Positions 14,401 through 27,830 of a stretch of DNA of 64,000 nucleotides are shown one piece after another. Where the stretch lies: contig NW_002060972.1 of assembly GCF_000150275.1 (NCBI RefSeq), forward strand, positions 252,500-316,499, given 5' to 3'. The notes beneath the pieces were generated by a model. The model was not told where the DNA came from. It searched no databases and saw only the letters and a list, made by a program, of their open reading frames with translations. Both the position numbers and the translations under genes were made by a program. Each line of letters begins with the position of its first letter. The first letter of the stretch is position 1. Source of the stretch: Trichoplax adhaerens. Taxonomy: Eukaryota; Placozoa; Uniplacotomia; Trichoplacea; Trichoplacidae.

Positions 14401-17400
14401 GAAAACAATCATATCATTACTAAACTAGAACTTGTAAGATATTTTCTAGAAAGAAATTCCACAGTTAGCTTGCATCATCGTTGGCCTCCTTTGTTATGAA
14501 GCACTAACCCCTATAACCAAATCTATTTACATCCATTATCGTCTAACGAATATGAAAGTAAAACTTAAATACCATTGTTGCATTGATCCCTGCGGACGAG
14601 CAGTTCTTCATTTGGATTGCATCCGTTAGAATTTTCGCAACATCTAGTTGAACAAAAATCAATCTTAATAATGCGAGATTTGAATACTCTGATGAGATTA
14701 GAATCATCTGTCCAATTCATTGTATGGCTTTGGTAATTTAGCCTTGTTCTCAGTTAGTTTACTCACTGGCTGCAGTTATCCCTCTTACAGAAAGTAGTGA
14801 CCATCATGGGGCAGATTCGGTTATCTTGAGGATTAAAGGGACATCTTGGCAAGTTATTAGTTCCAGTAGGTTGGCAAGCCATCCTAGTGCAGCCCCAGCC
14901 ACCATTCTTCAAGCACATGCTATAGAATGAGTCAAAATTTTAACATTAGATCTTGGCCAATTTAGCTGGATCATGCTATCAACTTATACTAACCAGGTAT
15001 TGCAACCATCTTCAGCCTTTCGGTTTTCTCCAACTTGATAATTTATGTTGTTAAATTTGCAAGCTAGAAAAAATACCAATATCATCCATATAAGATTTTA
15101 TTATAATTATCTTTAAATAGCGATCGAGAATCATTTAAAACCCAGCTCTATAACTTACTGGAACATGCTCCTTGTTCAAAACGGATAGGGCGGCCACTTT
15201 GACATTCAAGTCTTCTCAATTCGCATAAATTAGAGATGGTAGTGCCGGTCTCCGTATTGCAAATAGGTTGATAGATTTCAGGACATGCTTCATTACATCG
15301 ACAGACGGCTTGGCTATTGAGGACTTGGCAAGTCTGCCTGAAACCGCATCGAGCGCGCATACATTCGGCTATTACCGGTAGAGAGGACAGCATTAAAATC
15401 TTTATTAGTAGCTTGGAAATCGATGATACTGAATATTACTAACTCTAGAGCAAAGATGTGCAAAGTACCAGTGAAAAGCTGTTTGTACTGTAAGCTACGT
15501 TTTGTCATAGTAGGAATTGGTATGATCATTTCCATTTTTTACTCCCCTTTTCGTCAAGGAATAATTTCGGAAATTATAGTAGACTACTTATATTATTTCA
15601 TATGTCAATAAGGGATATTTTCTTTGCTTCAGTAGAATCAACAGTAGACAGAACTTTTGCATAGGTATGCTCATATGTTAGTTCAGGATTTTACAGAGCG
15701 AAATTGAAATTCTCAACTTTTAATTTGCAAGGATTCCGATTTGACTTTTGAGAGTAGAAATTCCTAGTTTCTTAGTATTAAAATGTACCTAATATGCTCG
15801 TATGCTTAAATTTGAGAATTCTTCAGAGCAGAACCTCGACTCTTCAAAACTAGACAGGAATTTTAATTTGCCTCTATTATAAAATAGGTCATATAATGTT
15901 CTTTCCCAAGTATAATATGCTAGGGTTGAAAATTTATCACAGCAGAATTTCAATAGTTTACTACGGAGTTTTTGACTTGCCCCTATAGCTAAAAGTATCT
16001 TCAATTTTCAAGCATAGTATTACAAAAATTCAACTGAGTAAGCTGCAGGTAAAGTAAGGTTAGCTTAGTTAAGAATCCTTGAGGGAAGAATCTTAATTCT
16101 CGGATGTTAAAACCATCAAAATTTTTGGGTCAAAATTTTGTAAAAATACAGCTAGTTCCGCTGAAGCATGAACTACCAGAAATTTCAAATCTCTGGCGGT
16201 CCATATCTGAATTAAAATTTCTGTAGTTTAAAATTCTTTAGAGTAGAATTCGAACTCATGGGTGTCAAAATCATTCAATTTTTGTTTTGCAAATATGCCA
16301 TTGAATGCACCGTAGTTACGTTAGTGTAAGAATCCTTCGCAGAAGAGTCTTCACTCTAGGATGTCTAAACCATCAAGATTTTGAATGACCTCTACAGCAG
16401 TTGAAACTACTCTCCATTTTTACGAACAGTAAGGCAAAATGATCACTAGAATAGCCAATTTTACGATAGAATGGCATGAATGATAAACTACCGTATAAAC
16501 AAGCATCAACGAATGCTTTGACGTCAAGATTGGCCAGCTCCGCTTGTTTTTGTCAACAGTTTTTAATCTCAATCAATAACAAAACTGAGAAAATTTTTGA
16601 ATTGATAACGTTGAGAGTTATAATAAATAGACGGCGATTTAGATTTTATACGGGAAATAGAGTAGAACTGATTCTATTGCGCAATCAGTGTTAGCAAATA
16701 AACTACCCTGTTGTTTTTACGTCATCTAAGCCTAGAGTAGTTTATTTACACTTATTTATACACCCCACGTTGCGAACGGCATGAGATAAATGGATAAATT
16801 GCAGCTGGATGTACTGTACGATTCTAATATTTGAAGATCGATTAGAACTCAATACTAGAACTCTCTATAGTACTTTCAACGATTACGCTATCGGCTGTTC
16901 CGTCCAATCTCAGAACTAGGTGATATTGACGTCAAGATAATATTGCCTTATTACTATCAAAACAGGCAAGACGACAAGCAATTTAACAACATTATTTTGT
17001 TATAACGAGAGTATAGCAAGATAGATATAGGCAAATGGACTACTTATCTAATTAGTAGCACGATTTTTCAATCATGATAAACAGATGGTTTCATTGGCTG
17101 TTTAAAATTGCATAATAATAAATAATGTTTACTACAATCTCTTCTCATGGACTGTATTCGAATTCATAGTTCAAAAGTTCAATTTTAATAAGGATTGGAT
17201 ATGCTTCAAGTGCATGAATTGACTAGAAACGAATTAAAGTCTAAAATAAACGTAATATTTATAATTGATGTGACTTAGAGTTAATAAAGTAACCAATGCT
17301 TACTAGTGATTACATAATGGAGAAAATATTGGATCAGCTTTTAATCCAGCAGATAAATATAGTAATTTGTGTTCTATCCTTATAAAATTTTACTCGATGA

Positions 17401-18514
17401 TAGCAATAAGCGTCAAAGTGATATTCGATAGGGGAATTCTTGCACGATTCTAGTCTGAAAAATAAGCCACTAATATACTGCAAAGTAGTTTAAAAAATGA
17501 ACCAAACGGAAATAGAATAATACTACGCGAGAACTAACTGGAATGAATTGGAGGAAATGTCTCTTGCGACTGATTGATCTCATTTGCACTTAAGCCATAT
17601 TTCAAATTTAAAGCGAATTAAATGCTACACTACACCATAAACTTAACTTGGGACGCGAGTCTAAAGTAAAATTCTTTCATTAACTAAGTTTGAATAGATA
17701 GGCATTAGGCTATCTTTGTCCACTAAAATAAAATACCTATGAGGTACTGATATAGGTGATCATGAAATTTCACGTATTATGAACTTCTTAAATGAGCATA
17801 CCGATCACATTATTAATTAGAATCTAATTATCATACCTTAATTATGTATTTCCTTAATTAATGCATATGGAATTTTGGACTTTTCACATATAGTTTATGG
17901 AATGACTACAAAGATCTAATTTGCCATTCTTTTTTTATATTTCTTGCTTACTATAACAACTAAACATAAACGACTACGGCGGTATTTATAAATATCATCA
18001 ATCAATTTTAGCTGGTATAAAATGCAAGCTTTGCTCATCAAGCAAACTGAACATTCATGCGCGTAAATACTGAAATGATTCGATACTCTTCATTGCATAA
18101 ATAAGCGACTGTTGTCAGTAAAAAGTTTACATGAGTATTATAACAGAGCTGTAAAAATAGATAGAATAGCTTACCTTGCATGCAGGTGAAGTTTAATTGA
18201 GGTAAGCGCCTGAATGTTTCTCCAATGATTGGATTATCGATGGCTGTTTGGAAGGGAAGTACGCTACCATCGTCTTTGCGATGGGCGCAAAACAATCCCT
18301 CTCTACAGACACCTTGTCCGACAGGGCTCATTCCGATAGCGCAAATTTGATTTTCATTTTTGACGCAAGTTTGGCAACAACCGCAAAAATCAGAAGCAAT
18401 TGGTTCCTCACAATCTGGCCTAGGACATCGAATTATTTCGCATTGTGGACACGTAGTGGCCCAACAAAGGCTTACGGCACTGGCAAGTGCCAATGAAAGA
18501 AAAAGGAATTTCAT
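1..18514 (-). CDS. Secreted IGFBP-Kazal protein with about 42 pacifastin-like modules (3' end outside window)
   Basis: Multi-exon gene read from 18514 leftwards off the window edge. Exon 1 (18175-18514) gives a signal peptide and an IGFBP-type domain; exon 2 (15159-15368) gives a follistatin/Kazal domain. After these come about 42 six-cysteine modules, each split over two exons. The first half carries C-Y-x-(4-6)-G-E/D-...-C-N-x-C; the second carries C-x-C-x2-3-G-x-W-x-C-T-x3-C. The second half is the pacifastin light-chain signature, a family of small serine-protease inhibitors. The intron inside a module is phase 2 and introns between modules are phase 1, so each module is a symmetric 1-1 cassette. 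I checked the exon 1 to exon 2 join and the following joins by phase and they stay open. Inferred role: extracellular multi-headed protease inhibitor or matrix protein. IGFBP plus Kazal is a known N-terminal pairing (IGFBP7, HtrA). No stop codon is seen within the window. Confidence 0.85.
5470..14165 (-). other. About 24 diverged pacifastin-like modules
   Basis: First-half exons on the minus strand end at the donor rc of 'accagnnnttgcan' near 5470, 5855, 6122, 6493, 6829, 7138, 7494, 7807, 8803, 9276, 9572, 9920, 10312, 10597, 11028, 11358, 11720, 12103, 12471, 13186, 13462 and 13877. Second-half exons lie between them. The loops between Cys5 and Cys6 in second halves, left to right from 5630, read CTRMMC, CTRMMC, CTMKMC, CRHRPC, CTQNTC, CTAKDC, CTTKPC, CTRMMC, CTAFKC, CMELPC, CTRMMC, CTEKVC, CTRMMC, CTAKRC, CSNYSC, CTTKMC, CTRMAC, CTRRMC, CTRNDC, CTRKAC, CTRMFC and CTRIAC (near 14110). 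Introns are mostly 50-250 nt; one near 7.9-8.65 kb is about 760 nt. Exact exon ends were confirmed for only some modules, so the count may be off by one or two. Confidence 0.75.
14299..15063 (-). other. First pacifastin-like modules, with an extra cysteine-rich insert
   Basis: Exons by splice border: 14994-15063 (standard first half, GCNTC), 14767-14919 (second half with loop CTRMAC, then an insert), 14573-14643 (insert only) and 14299-14395 (next first half). All phases agree (1>2, 2>2, 2>1, 1>2). The insert spans about 70 residues and contributes roughly nine cysteines, including RCPFNP, RICPMM, FCKRDNC and QCCENSNGC, before the following module's CIFEEK. I do not recognise the insert as a named family. 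It occurs once in the visible gene. Confidence 0.75.
15159..15368 (-). other. Exon 2: follistatin-like/Kazal domain
   Basis: The acceptor is ..ggtaatag|CC GAA TGT, with a tactaat branch-point-like motif about 40 nt before it. The exon encodes CMRARCGFRQTC, a follistatin-type hairpin, then a Kazal core: C-P-E-x4-P-I-C-N-x-E-x-G-T-T-I-S-N-x-C-E-L-x4-C, ending E-Q-G-A-C. The length is 210 nt (2+207+1), phase 1 to phase 1, so this is also a symmetric cassette. Its donor (TCC A|gtaagt) joins the first pacifastin-like half-exon at 15063. An apparent methionine start inside this exon region (15393) is not needed once the exon 1 join is accepted. Confidence 0.85.
15369..18174 (-). other. Intron 1 of the IGFBP-Kazal gene, with degenerate tandem repeats
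   Basis: This 2.8 kb intron is joined by phase 1 borders on both sides. From about 15.68 to 16.40 kb it contains at least five degraded copies of a 110-150 bp unit with the theme 'gaattctt.agag.agaa..t..actc', then 'aaaaccatcaaaattttg'. The rest shows only AT-rich sequence and no coding signal. Confidence 0.5.
18175..18514 (-). other. Exon 1: signal peptide and IGFBP N-terminal domain
   Basis: The chosen ATG at 18514 begins MKFLFLSLALASAVSLCWA, a textbook signal peptide ending at A19 before TTCPQC. An in-frame ATG 66 nt upstream (18580) would add a 22-residue hydrophobic extension and is less likely. The mature part has 12 or more cysteines, including the FCGCCQTC core typical of insulin-like growth factor binding N-terminal domains (GCGCCxxC). 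It ends TGC ATG CAA G|gtaagc, phase 1, and joins exon 2 in frame. The length is 113 codons plus one base. IGFBP assignment rests on cysteine spacing and the GCC core; binding of an insulin-like ligand is not implied. Confidence 0.85.
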
Positions 18515-21500
18515 AGAGTCGATCCTTATAGTTAAGAAAAAGAACAGACGAACAAAGATTAAAAAAAAAATTGGCTGCATCTACCGCTCATTCTCTGTCA
18601 ATTTTAAATCTTACAACTGAGCTAAAAGCACTTCATTTAATCTAATGAGTAACTATTTTGATTAAATCGTATCGATTAATAGTCTGTACTAATTATATCA
18701 ATACTATCATTACTTATCTTTCCTATTAAAAAGATGAGAATAGGATAGCAAATAAAATGACGCAAAATTGAACACCTAATTCTAGTGCAAGACTTATTTC
18801 GATATTTTTTCTTAGTTTAGAACATCATCTTAATTCTTAAATTTATCGATTGCAGTCTTTTCAAACACTAAGCAATTATCATCTAAAATTTCCTTTTTAA
18901 TCGATAAGCGATATTTTATAAAACAAAAATTTTGCTGCAATAAATGGCTTGCTTCATGCTATCGTTATTTTCTTTCTAGCATTGGTTAAACTATATAAAT
19001 TTTCTAAAATAGGAATTCTCTAATGTCAAAATTATTAACTTGAAAAAAACTCAGCAGCAATCACAAAAGAACTGAGACCTATTCTAAGCTTACTGAAGTT
19101 CAAGAAGCGTATTAGAATACTCTATCTAGGAATCCACTCGTTACCATTTTGAAAAATAGTGACTAGGGTGAGTAAAGCTGTTTAAGTTTTATTACAACGT
19201 TTCTTGCAATATTAGAAAGTGCAATAGTATTTAATCAGGAAATTGCAGAGCTGATTAATGTAATTTCGTATGATCAAAGACTAGGAAGTACACGTATTAT
19301 GCACTAATTTTTGCTTCACTATAAACATAACTTTTTTTAGATTACTGAATTGGAAGTTAATGAGAATAATTTTATCTGTACTTTTATCTCCTTTTTTTAG
19401 ATAAAAATATGTTTTGTTAATGTTATCTAAGTGATACTGATTTGTTTACGTATCTATGGTAGAACTCAATTGGTTTTTCCATAAAATTTAGGTTACCAAA
19501 TTTAGTTTTAAGTAAATTGAAGGATGTGTTTTCACTGTACCCTCCTGAAGACAGGAAACGCTTAGTATTTTTAAGTTATACGAAGTGCTAGAAGATTTAC
19601 GCTTACTGTCTCGTTGCAAGCTCAAGTTTGTAAAATTTTACTCCATTTTCTCAACATCTTACTCTAAAAAGTTTGTTACTAAAACGGATATTCGTACTGC
19701 TGAAAACGATCCCTTATCTATCTTCATGTACCGTGAAATCAAAGACTATCTAATTAGAATTTGAAAATCTTGAATTTGCAAAATGAAATAAAAACCTACA
19801 AAAGAATTTGAATTCCAGCTACCCCAAATATTAAGTTTCTTAATATTTGTTACTTAATAAAGCATCAATGTCATTAATAGTGTAAGAGAAATCCATCAAT
19901 TCTAGAGTGAACTAGTAGGGCTTTTAAGAGTAATTTTTTTCCAAATTTTACCTTACAAAACGTGATCTTCCCTATAAGATTGATTTGGACTTGATAGATT
20001 GGGTAAAGTTTAATCAATCGGGTCTTAAGTGATGTCAGTGCCTTGCACTCGTCTATATAGGTATGGATTTGAGCAGTAGGTGGTCTAACAAAATGATATT
20101 TATGAAGGCATTTGATTGTCATTAATAATTTTACCTATGATTGGTTACGCCATTGAAAATATTGAAATTTTTTCGTGAGGTTAATAACATGCACGACCCC
20201 ATTCTAAGTTCGTTTCATAATATTTTTGCACTGTCATTCATCCTAAGCTTACCACAATGATATCTGATGCCGTAGCTTATACGAGCACCGAAATCAGTGA
20301 ATTCAAAATGTGATGAAATAGTAGACATTGTCAAAATACACAACATGCTACCATGCGTAGCTGATCGTCATTCCATGGCTATTTGATGTATAGTCATTAA
20401 AATTCACAGCAGACCCCACGGAATACTTTAAAAGTCAAATGAATTAATAATATTTTTCCTATAATGAAAATATACACTACTATCGAGTAGAAGCACGCGG
20501 TGTTCAACGGTCCTTTTGGAACAACTGCTATGCATCGAGTTAGAAGACAAGCAGTACCGTTCTATTAATCAGACACTTGTTATTATTTTTATTTTTGAGA
20601 CGGTATTCAGGTATTAATTTAGATTGGCTTTTTTTATCCAATTCAAAGGATAATCACTCAATATCAAAGCGTATATTCCTAGATTGAAGATTGCTGTAAT
20701 TTGGTATAGCAGCAGTGTTCAATATTCATTCCACCATTTTATGCAAACGCTGCATCCATTTACTCATTGGTCTAATATTGCACTAGTTTCTAGTTTTGAT
20801 ATACGACATGTATATCAAGTTCAAGCGTAGCAATAGCCTGTATGGCTCCAATTTAAGAGCACAGATGAAATTCAAAAATAGTAAAACTATTCCAAGCGCC
20901 AGAATTAACCTCTACGTAAATATTATGCACGAGCGATTGCTCTCGACTGACAAAATCACTGCATGTAAATGTTTAACGGCGGCTTAAGTTCGATATTGAT
21001 CAACAGATAGCTTTCCAATATCCATGTAGAAAGTATTTTCTTTAGCAAAGATAATGCAAACAATTGGGTGCATGCATAAAATTTAAGTAATATTCTAGGT
21101 TCAAAATGATGTCATTAGTACTAACGATTATTTGAGTATGATATTAGAATATGGCTTGAAATGAACGCATTGTTTTCGTCTGCGATTTTATGACAGATAG
21201 AGAGTAAATTTATTCGTGGATCGAGTGTGTTTAGGGTTATATGCATATTGATCTTAATTTTACTAAAATACAATATGAAGTATAACGTACAATGTGAGCA
21301 GCCTCTGTTATATACTTAAGTTTGAAGATGCGCTGTCGCTACGACTATTACAACTGGCTTCTATATATCATTATAATGAGCACCATGAATATTCAATATT
21401 TTCTAATAGCAGATAAATCTATTTGCACCAACTATGCCATATGTGACTTCGCATAGCTAATAAATTGTCGCTTTGGCGGCAAATTGTAATTCTTCGAAAA

Positions 21501-22929
21501 ATATTGCACCAGGTACGAGCATGTTCGTGGTGATTAAAGAATTTATATTTTGATATTTAGATGAAAACCAAGTGTGATAAATAACTTTCGACACCCTACA
21601 ATCGACTTTAGCTTTACAATAATCTTAATAAACTTGGTATTGCCTAGAATTTTCCCAAATTAAAGTATTTTAAAAATTTTTATCAGCATTCCTTATTGAT
21701 AATCGGAATTTAGGAAATGAATGAATGATTTACTTTAGACAAATAGAGAATTAAAATTAGATAAATTTTTTTCGCATTTTAAACCCTGCATGATACTATC
21801 ATAAATCCTGCATCTTCGTATGAAATAACTGAAATATCTAAAATTTGTTACCCGTTCTCTTATATTAAAATACTGCAGCTGAAAATGAAGCCCTGCAGTT
21901 GTGTCAGCACAATTTTTCAACTGCTAACATATTTTAAATGGATTTGGAAATACCATTCATTGAATTCCTTAAAAATTAATCATTTTTGCGTTGTTTTCTT
22001 TATGATGCCACTAGTTACCTTCATATAAAATCAACTAGGAGAAGATAGTCTATTTTAGCCTCTTTTTTAAAGTAAATTTTTATTAAATGGAAATAGTAAC
22101 CGTTGATTCTCGAAAATTTTTGTTTGATATAGGCTCCATCAGACAGTAACGCTGTCCGGAGATTGATTTAAATTTGTTTCATCACCCTAAGCGGCGGCTA
22201 TTGACAGTTACCAGGCGAATAGTTTATGGATCTAGTAAGCTCTGTTACTCGTTCATACCTTACATACATCGCATTAAACGCTCTACTTCTGCATAAACAG
22301 GAGAGGAATAAACCTTTTGCTACGTATATCCTGTGTTATGATAGGATTACATCGATATAAAATCAATAAACATTTAAAAACAACGCAGAATAAGATCTTT
22401 GTACTCTATTAATAAATTGATTATTTGATCTATATATCATAACAGATTTTAGCTTCTACGAGTATTCATGTAAAGACAATATTGAGGTATACATACGTTG
22501 AGTAACATAAGAAAAATCATTATATGTAAATTATAATGAGAACAATGCTGGCGTTTTAATTTTTGACTAGAATGGTTAGGATTGGTTATTCGCTCATTAA
22601 ATTACCAGTAAAGAAAACAAATTAAGCCAGAGTAGTAGAAATTAAACACAAGTGATAGGCAAGAAGAGTGACGAAGTTAAGTTTAGCTCACCTGATTTCA
22701 TTAATGATAAACAATAAGCAGTCTTGAATATTTAGATCTCTTCTTTATTTCTAGAATACAAGCAAAGCAAACATTAAAAAGTTGAGATAGTTGAAAGCGA
22801 TGAGAAGTATAGAAATATCATTATTATCTTGAGTGAGACTTTGGTTATATTGATATATCAGCTAGTACTAGACATCAGCGGTCCTCCCAATATACTATCG
22901 CAGAATACTGTATCCGAATACATATTTTT

Positions 22930-23128
22930 GATTATTGCTTTAGTTTTTATAGCGATATCTTTTTTTGATATGCAAGTAGACTCTGATTGACTTTCGATGA
23001 CTGCTCGATATTGCTTTAGTTTTCATAGATATAGCTTTATTCATATGCAAGTAGACATTGGTTAATTTTTGCTCGATATTGCTTTAGCTTTTTCAGCTAT
23101 GCATGTATTCGTATATAAGTAGACAGAG
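22930..23128. repeat. Three diverged copies of a 65-85 bp tandem repeat
   Basis: The theme 'attgctttagtttt.atag' followed by 'atatgcaagtagac' recurs near 22933, 23011 and 23078. Copies differ by substitutions and small indels. Confidence 0.6.
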
Positions 23129-26100
23129 ATAGCAATTCAATTGTTTGAACTGAGCTATGCTATGTGACCAACTTATCAAATAAGTGAAGGTCTTGTCTGA
23201 CGCTAAGTTATGAATTTTTTTATTTTTTTCATAAGATCTCTAGTGACGATGAGAACGGGTACCGGCTAAATCGTTTTGAATTCTAGCTGTAACTAGATAG
23301 TAAGATCGACTAATTCTGACTCTCCTATAGCTAAATTTAATTAATTTTTCAAAATTTGGATATAAAAACAAACTTTTACTTACCACTGCATTAATTATGT
23401 TTGCGGCGTATTGAATTTAATTACCGGTTTTAACCTGTCTACCAAGTACATTAATATGCAAATACTTTGCTCTATGACGTGCGAGTATGTGCTAAAATGC
23501 TGACTGTATGTATAATCAATCACAGGTTATACGAGATTTTACCGCTAAGCAGAAATTATACATCCCTATAACCAGAATTAGTCACTGAAGCTATTTATAC
23601 TGGCAAGAAGAATGCCGTAAATTAGCTGCAATGCGATAGTAGCTGTAAACTATCGCTGCGGTAGCTTGAATGAGTAACTTTTGCTTTTATTTACAGATGG
23701 CCATCAGAATAGCAGTTACAGAAGTAACATCTGCTAAAATGATTTTTATTACCATGCTAATTTGAGGATTATGTTAGATTACCTTTAACTTCGGATTAAA
23801 GCGGACACTGTTGGGTTTAGTAAGATATTCTAATATGAGAAGGTATTAATTACCTATTAAAAGCGATAAGTTACTACAGAGTTCATGTTTGTCAATCTTA
23901 TAGTTGGAATAGTCTAGTGTTATGTGAATATATTTGGTGTAGGAATAAATTACTGGGTGTTAAAAATCAATACTGTTTGGCACTTTAATATTGACTTGAG
24001 CTTGTTTCTATTTCGTTGTATAATAAATTTTTTACCTTTAGGAATAAAATTGAATGCAATTTCAATAGATGCTTATAAGACTATGAAGAATAGTCGACAC
24101 AGATCAACTCGCCGTAAATTAGGGTAGGAGCCAATATTGATATGACAGTATGAAGCAAGTAATGCCAAATTAGGAAAGGTGATTGTGTTTTCTATTAAAA
24201 CTGAACAGTAAGGTTTACATGGGAAAAGGGTATTGCTGTTCTACTGTAAATTAGCACCGTGAAAAGTTTAAACGCTCTCACACCATTACACGTATTCATC
24301 AAATGTGTTTGTAGCCGTTGCACTATCGAATTCTTCCAATGTAGCGATAGCCCTGCAAGGAAATTTCGTTGTTGATTTTAGCAAAGGCAATCCTATGTTC
24401 AAAGTCTACGATTCTCTTTTGACTGAAATTGCACCTATCTAGATGCTAATTATATCATTATTCTCTCATTAGTCGTTATTCATATAAAACATTGTTGGTA
24501 TTAAGATATTAATTAAACTAGGCATTCCAGTATGGAGGACTTTAACCTTAGCTCACAAATTAGTGTTACAATTTCTCAAAAATAATCTTTCTCTGCATGT
24601 AGAATATAAATTGTTCAGTTTACGATCCTGTAGCGGCAGGTATGAATATTTGCCAGCCCGGATAATTCTTTTGAGTGAGATCATAAATCGATCGCCTAAT
24701 TGCCAATGTCAAATTATTTTATATTTATTTTGATAAATCAGCAAGAAAATTAGAAATAGGAAATGACGGCTAAAAATGTAAATATAACAAATGGCATACG
24801 AGTATGTCTGCGAATGCAGATTGCAGACTTGATATGTCTTCTAGCTACTGTATATTATCTTTGCCTTTATTGCTAGAGTGGAAGAATTCGTTACCGATAT
24901 GATTTTATAATTTCTATGTCTGGTAACCGGACCATATACCCGTAGTGCTAGACGACAATTTCTACCAGTTGCACAGTGGGTGTGGAATTCAGAAACGAAT
25001 CAGTCTGCACTTGGAAATAGAAGCATTGACTAGCTAAAAGTTCAATAATAAAAACTACAGTATACCCGATACCTATTTGCCTGCTCGTATACGAGATTGA
25101 TAAATGTTTAGCCTGTTTGATCCTGTGTTAGTATTGAGTTGCTTTTACTTTAGGCTGTAGTAATAGCAGACTAATTTTGGATAGTTTTCCTTAATAATTA
25201 TAAAAGTTACAAATGAAATGATAACGCAATCTTAATTGATAGAGTATGATAGCATTAGTTAAACATTTTTTACTACAGCATCATTCGATATATGGACTGC
25301 AGTTAGTCAGTCACCATTTTATTTGATTGAACAGCTTCATCATTATATTTCTAGGCTCTTTTTGGTAATTACTGTAAGAAAATGTTCCAAGGTTGCCATC
25401 AATCAATGTTAGTAGTTTATTAATAAATACTGTTTAAGATCATGTAGCACGGCATTGCAATCTGTTATAGCCATCTTCGAGATAGCTTATCTCCTATGGA
25501 ATACGCTACCATGACAGGAAGGCACTTTATTTCATACCTTTACATGCCATCACAGCCTTTGCCGCTATATCGTCGATAGGACATCATCAAGTGCCTCTAT
25601 TTCGTCTTTTCTTACATTAAAGGAGAGGCTTGACGAAGAAATACCACATGAACCTGTTGCAGCAATGAATCTATCTAATGACATTATTCGATGCATTTAG
25701 TAGCATTGTACTGTGCAATAAATAAATGAAAGTATAAAAGCTGGGACGAATGTGTTTTGGTCATAAAAATTTTAATTTACAGCTAAGCCTAATAGCTAGA
25801 TCCAATGTCAGACCTTGCAGTTTAGGCAACAGCGATGGCATGCAATTGGTAGAGCTACAAGAGATGTTCATAATTGCTACCTTGTCCAATAGCAGTATCT
25901 GAACACCAATGCTACAGTGCCCCCCCCCCCCAAAAAAATAAAATAAAATATTTTTTCTTCCATTTCTATAATCGAATTAGATTTCAACTTACTTCATATG
26001 ATGGCAACAGAGATATTGATGGAGATGTGAGACTACTATACCTGCAAGTCACATTGTTATAGAGTTACTCCAATTTTATTCTTGATACGTTAAGAAATCC

Positions 26101-27309
26101 CCCAAATTGATTGAATTAGAACAGTAGCAAGTCGATTGATCATTTTCGATTCTATCCAATCATTACCTAACCATGTTGAATTCGTGTTGTAACTGAACCA
26201 ATTCCGTCCTACTTTTAGTCTGCTGTGCAGCCATCAAACACGGTTCATGAATGAAATTGTTTCTATGGCTGCAAAGGATGCAATAGTGCGTTACTACTCT
26301 ACGTTTATGCAAATACTGTAGGTATATTTGTGGGGGTTCATGGAAGTAGACCATGATAAAGGTGTTGAACAGCTAATTGGCCAGTATTGGATTCGTTTCA
26401 TAAGGAAAAAATCGACCAAAGACATACAGTAGCAAATGGTACCAGGTAGATCTATAACGACGGGCTTTAAAAGTATATTAAATTACTACATGTTGGTAAC
26501 ATCGATAGCCAGGTGATATGCAGAAAAATCGCCATAAAGGAAAATATATGCGTAGACGTTGATCAAAAAGTTGCCTAAACAGGTAGACTAGTACCAATCA
26601 TATCAGCTTAGAAGCAATGATGAGAAGAGTAATTCAACTTTATAGTATATCAAGTTGCGAAATTGCTTTGCTAGATCGATCAGGGTAAAACATACCTATT
26701 TTACAGAATGATCTTGAGTCACAAACACGGTCGTGACAATGATCTACATGAGAATCATGCCTGCTTCTAAATGCCCTTGTTAAGACTGAAAACTGCTTGT
26801 AGAGGACAGAAATGAACAGGAAAAATAATACAGTCTATTTTCAATGTTTAACAGGGATTTTTTCTCGCTCATTTCAAGTAGTGATGATGGGCTTTATGCG
26901 TCAAGATTAACTCATTCTTGAGTATGCGATTTATAGGAAAATGGCGCTGTTATACAGTATTTAAACGATGTAGATGAAGACTAAAGAGTCTACCAGGAAG
27001 GAAATAAGATAATCACACTATCATATAAGGTTAATAAAACTCTGCTCTGAGTATTTTAGCAATCTCTAGCTTAGGAAAGACAACCGACTATTGCGGAAAA
27101 GAAATGAACAAATAAAAGATAATATCATGTTGTCGATGATTATAATAATCAGCTGCATTTTTGCCATCAAAGTCTGCGAGACCATCTGCCAGCCCGACAT
27201 TACCTTCAATTTAATATATGTCTGTAATGCATCCAATTCAGTATTATCCGCACAATAATGTGGCAAAACTACATAGGTATACGGTATAGGTACTAAAATT
27301 GAATTTAAC

Positions 27310-27830
27310 CGCAGTTAAATTGGATCAAGACTTGGATTACGAAATTGAATAATCGAAGGTGAGTAGACTGAGCCACCTCAACAGAGAATTTTGGTTGAAT
27401 TTCAGCAGTGGACGAAAATGAACGTTGAACGAGGTTGGGTCTACGCTAAAGGATCTCTTATTAGACCTATTTCTAATATGATTTACGAAATTTAGTAATC
27501 GTTAATCGCGTTAAGGATCTCTGGGAATAAATTAATTCATTACGCCTGTTCCTAATATATATATTTAGGATCTGGATTACCAAATTAAGCAAACTATGGG
27601 TGAACAAGGATTCAGTGAATAGGATTAATTCAACTTACTGTACTCTAAATCCGATGAGAACCTAGAGTAATCCATGGTTAATTTAAGAGCTTTAGAAATT
27701 AAATAATATCAATTAAATCTATAGCATTCCCAATAGGTTAAGGCCTCCATTACGAAATGGAGTATACCATGGTTAATCAGCTCGGGTATTCAATCAAGCC
27801 TGCTGCAAATAGGTTTAGGGTAAAGGATAT
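27310..27830. repeat. Degenerate tandem repeat
   Basis: The themes 'ggattac.aaatt.a.taatcg' and 'ttaaggatct' recur at roughly 90-120 bp steps (near 27335, 27480, 27575 and 27745). The copies are strongly diverged, so unit boundaries are uncertain. Confidence 0.35.

Noticed and set aside
18248-18620. Two plus-strand open frames of 82 and 86 codons
   Set aside because: Antisense shadows of the IGFBP exon, which has a signal peptide, cysteine pattern and splice support on the minus strand.
25921-25938. C12 A7 homopolymer as a possible processed-transcript tail
   Set aside because: No retrocopied coding sequence or target duplication next to it; a simple repeat is sufficient.
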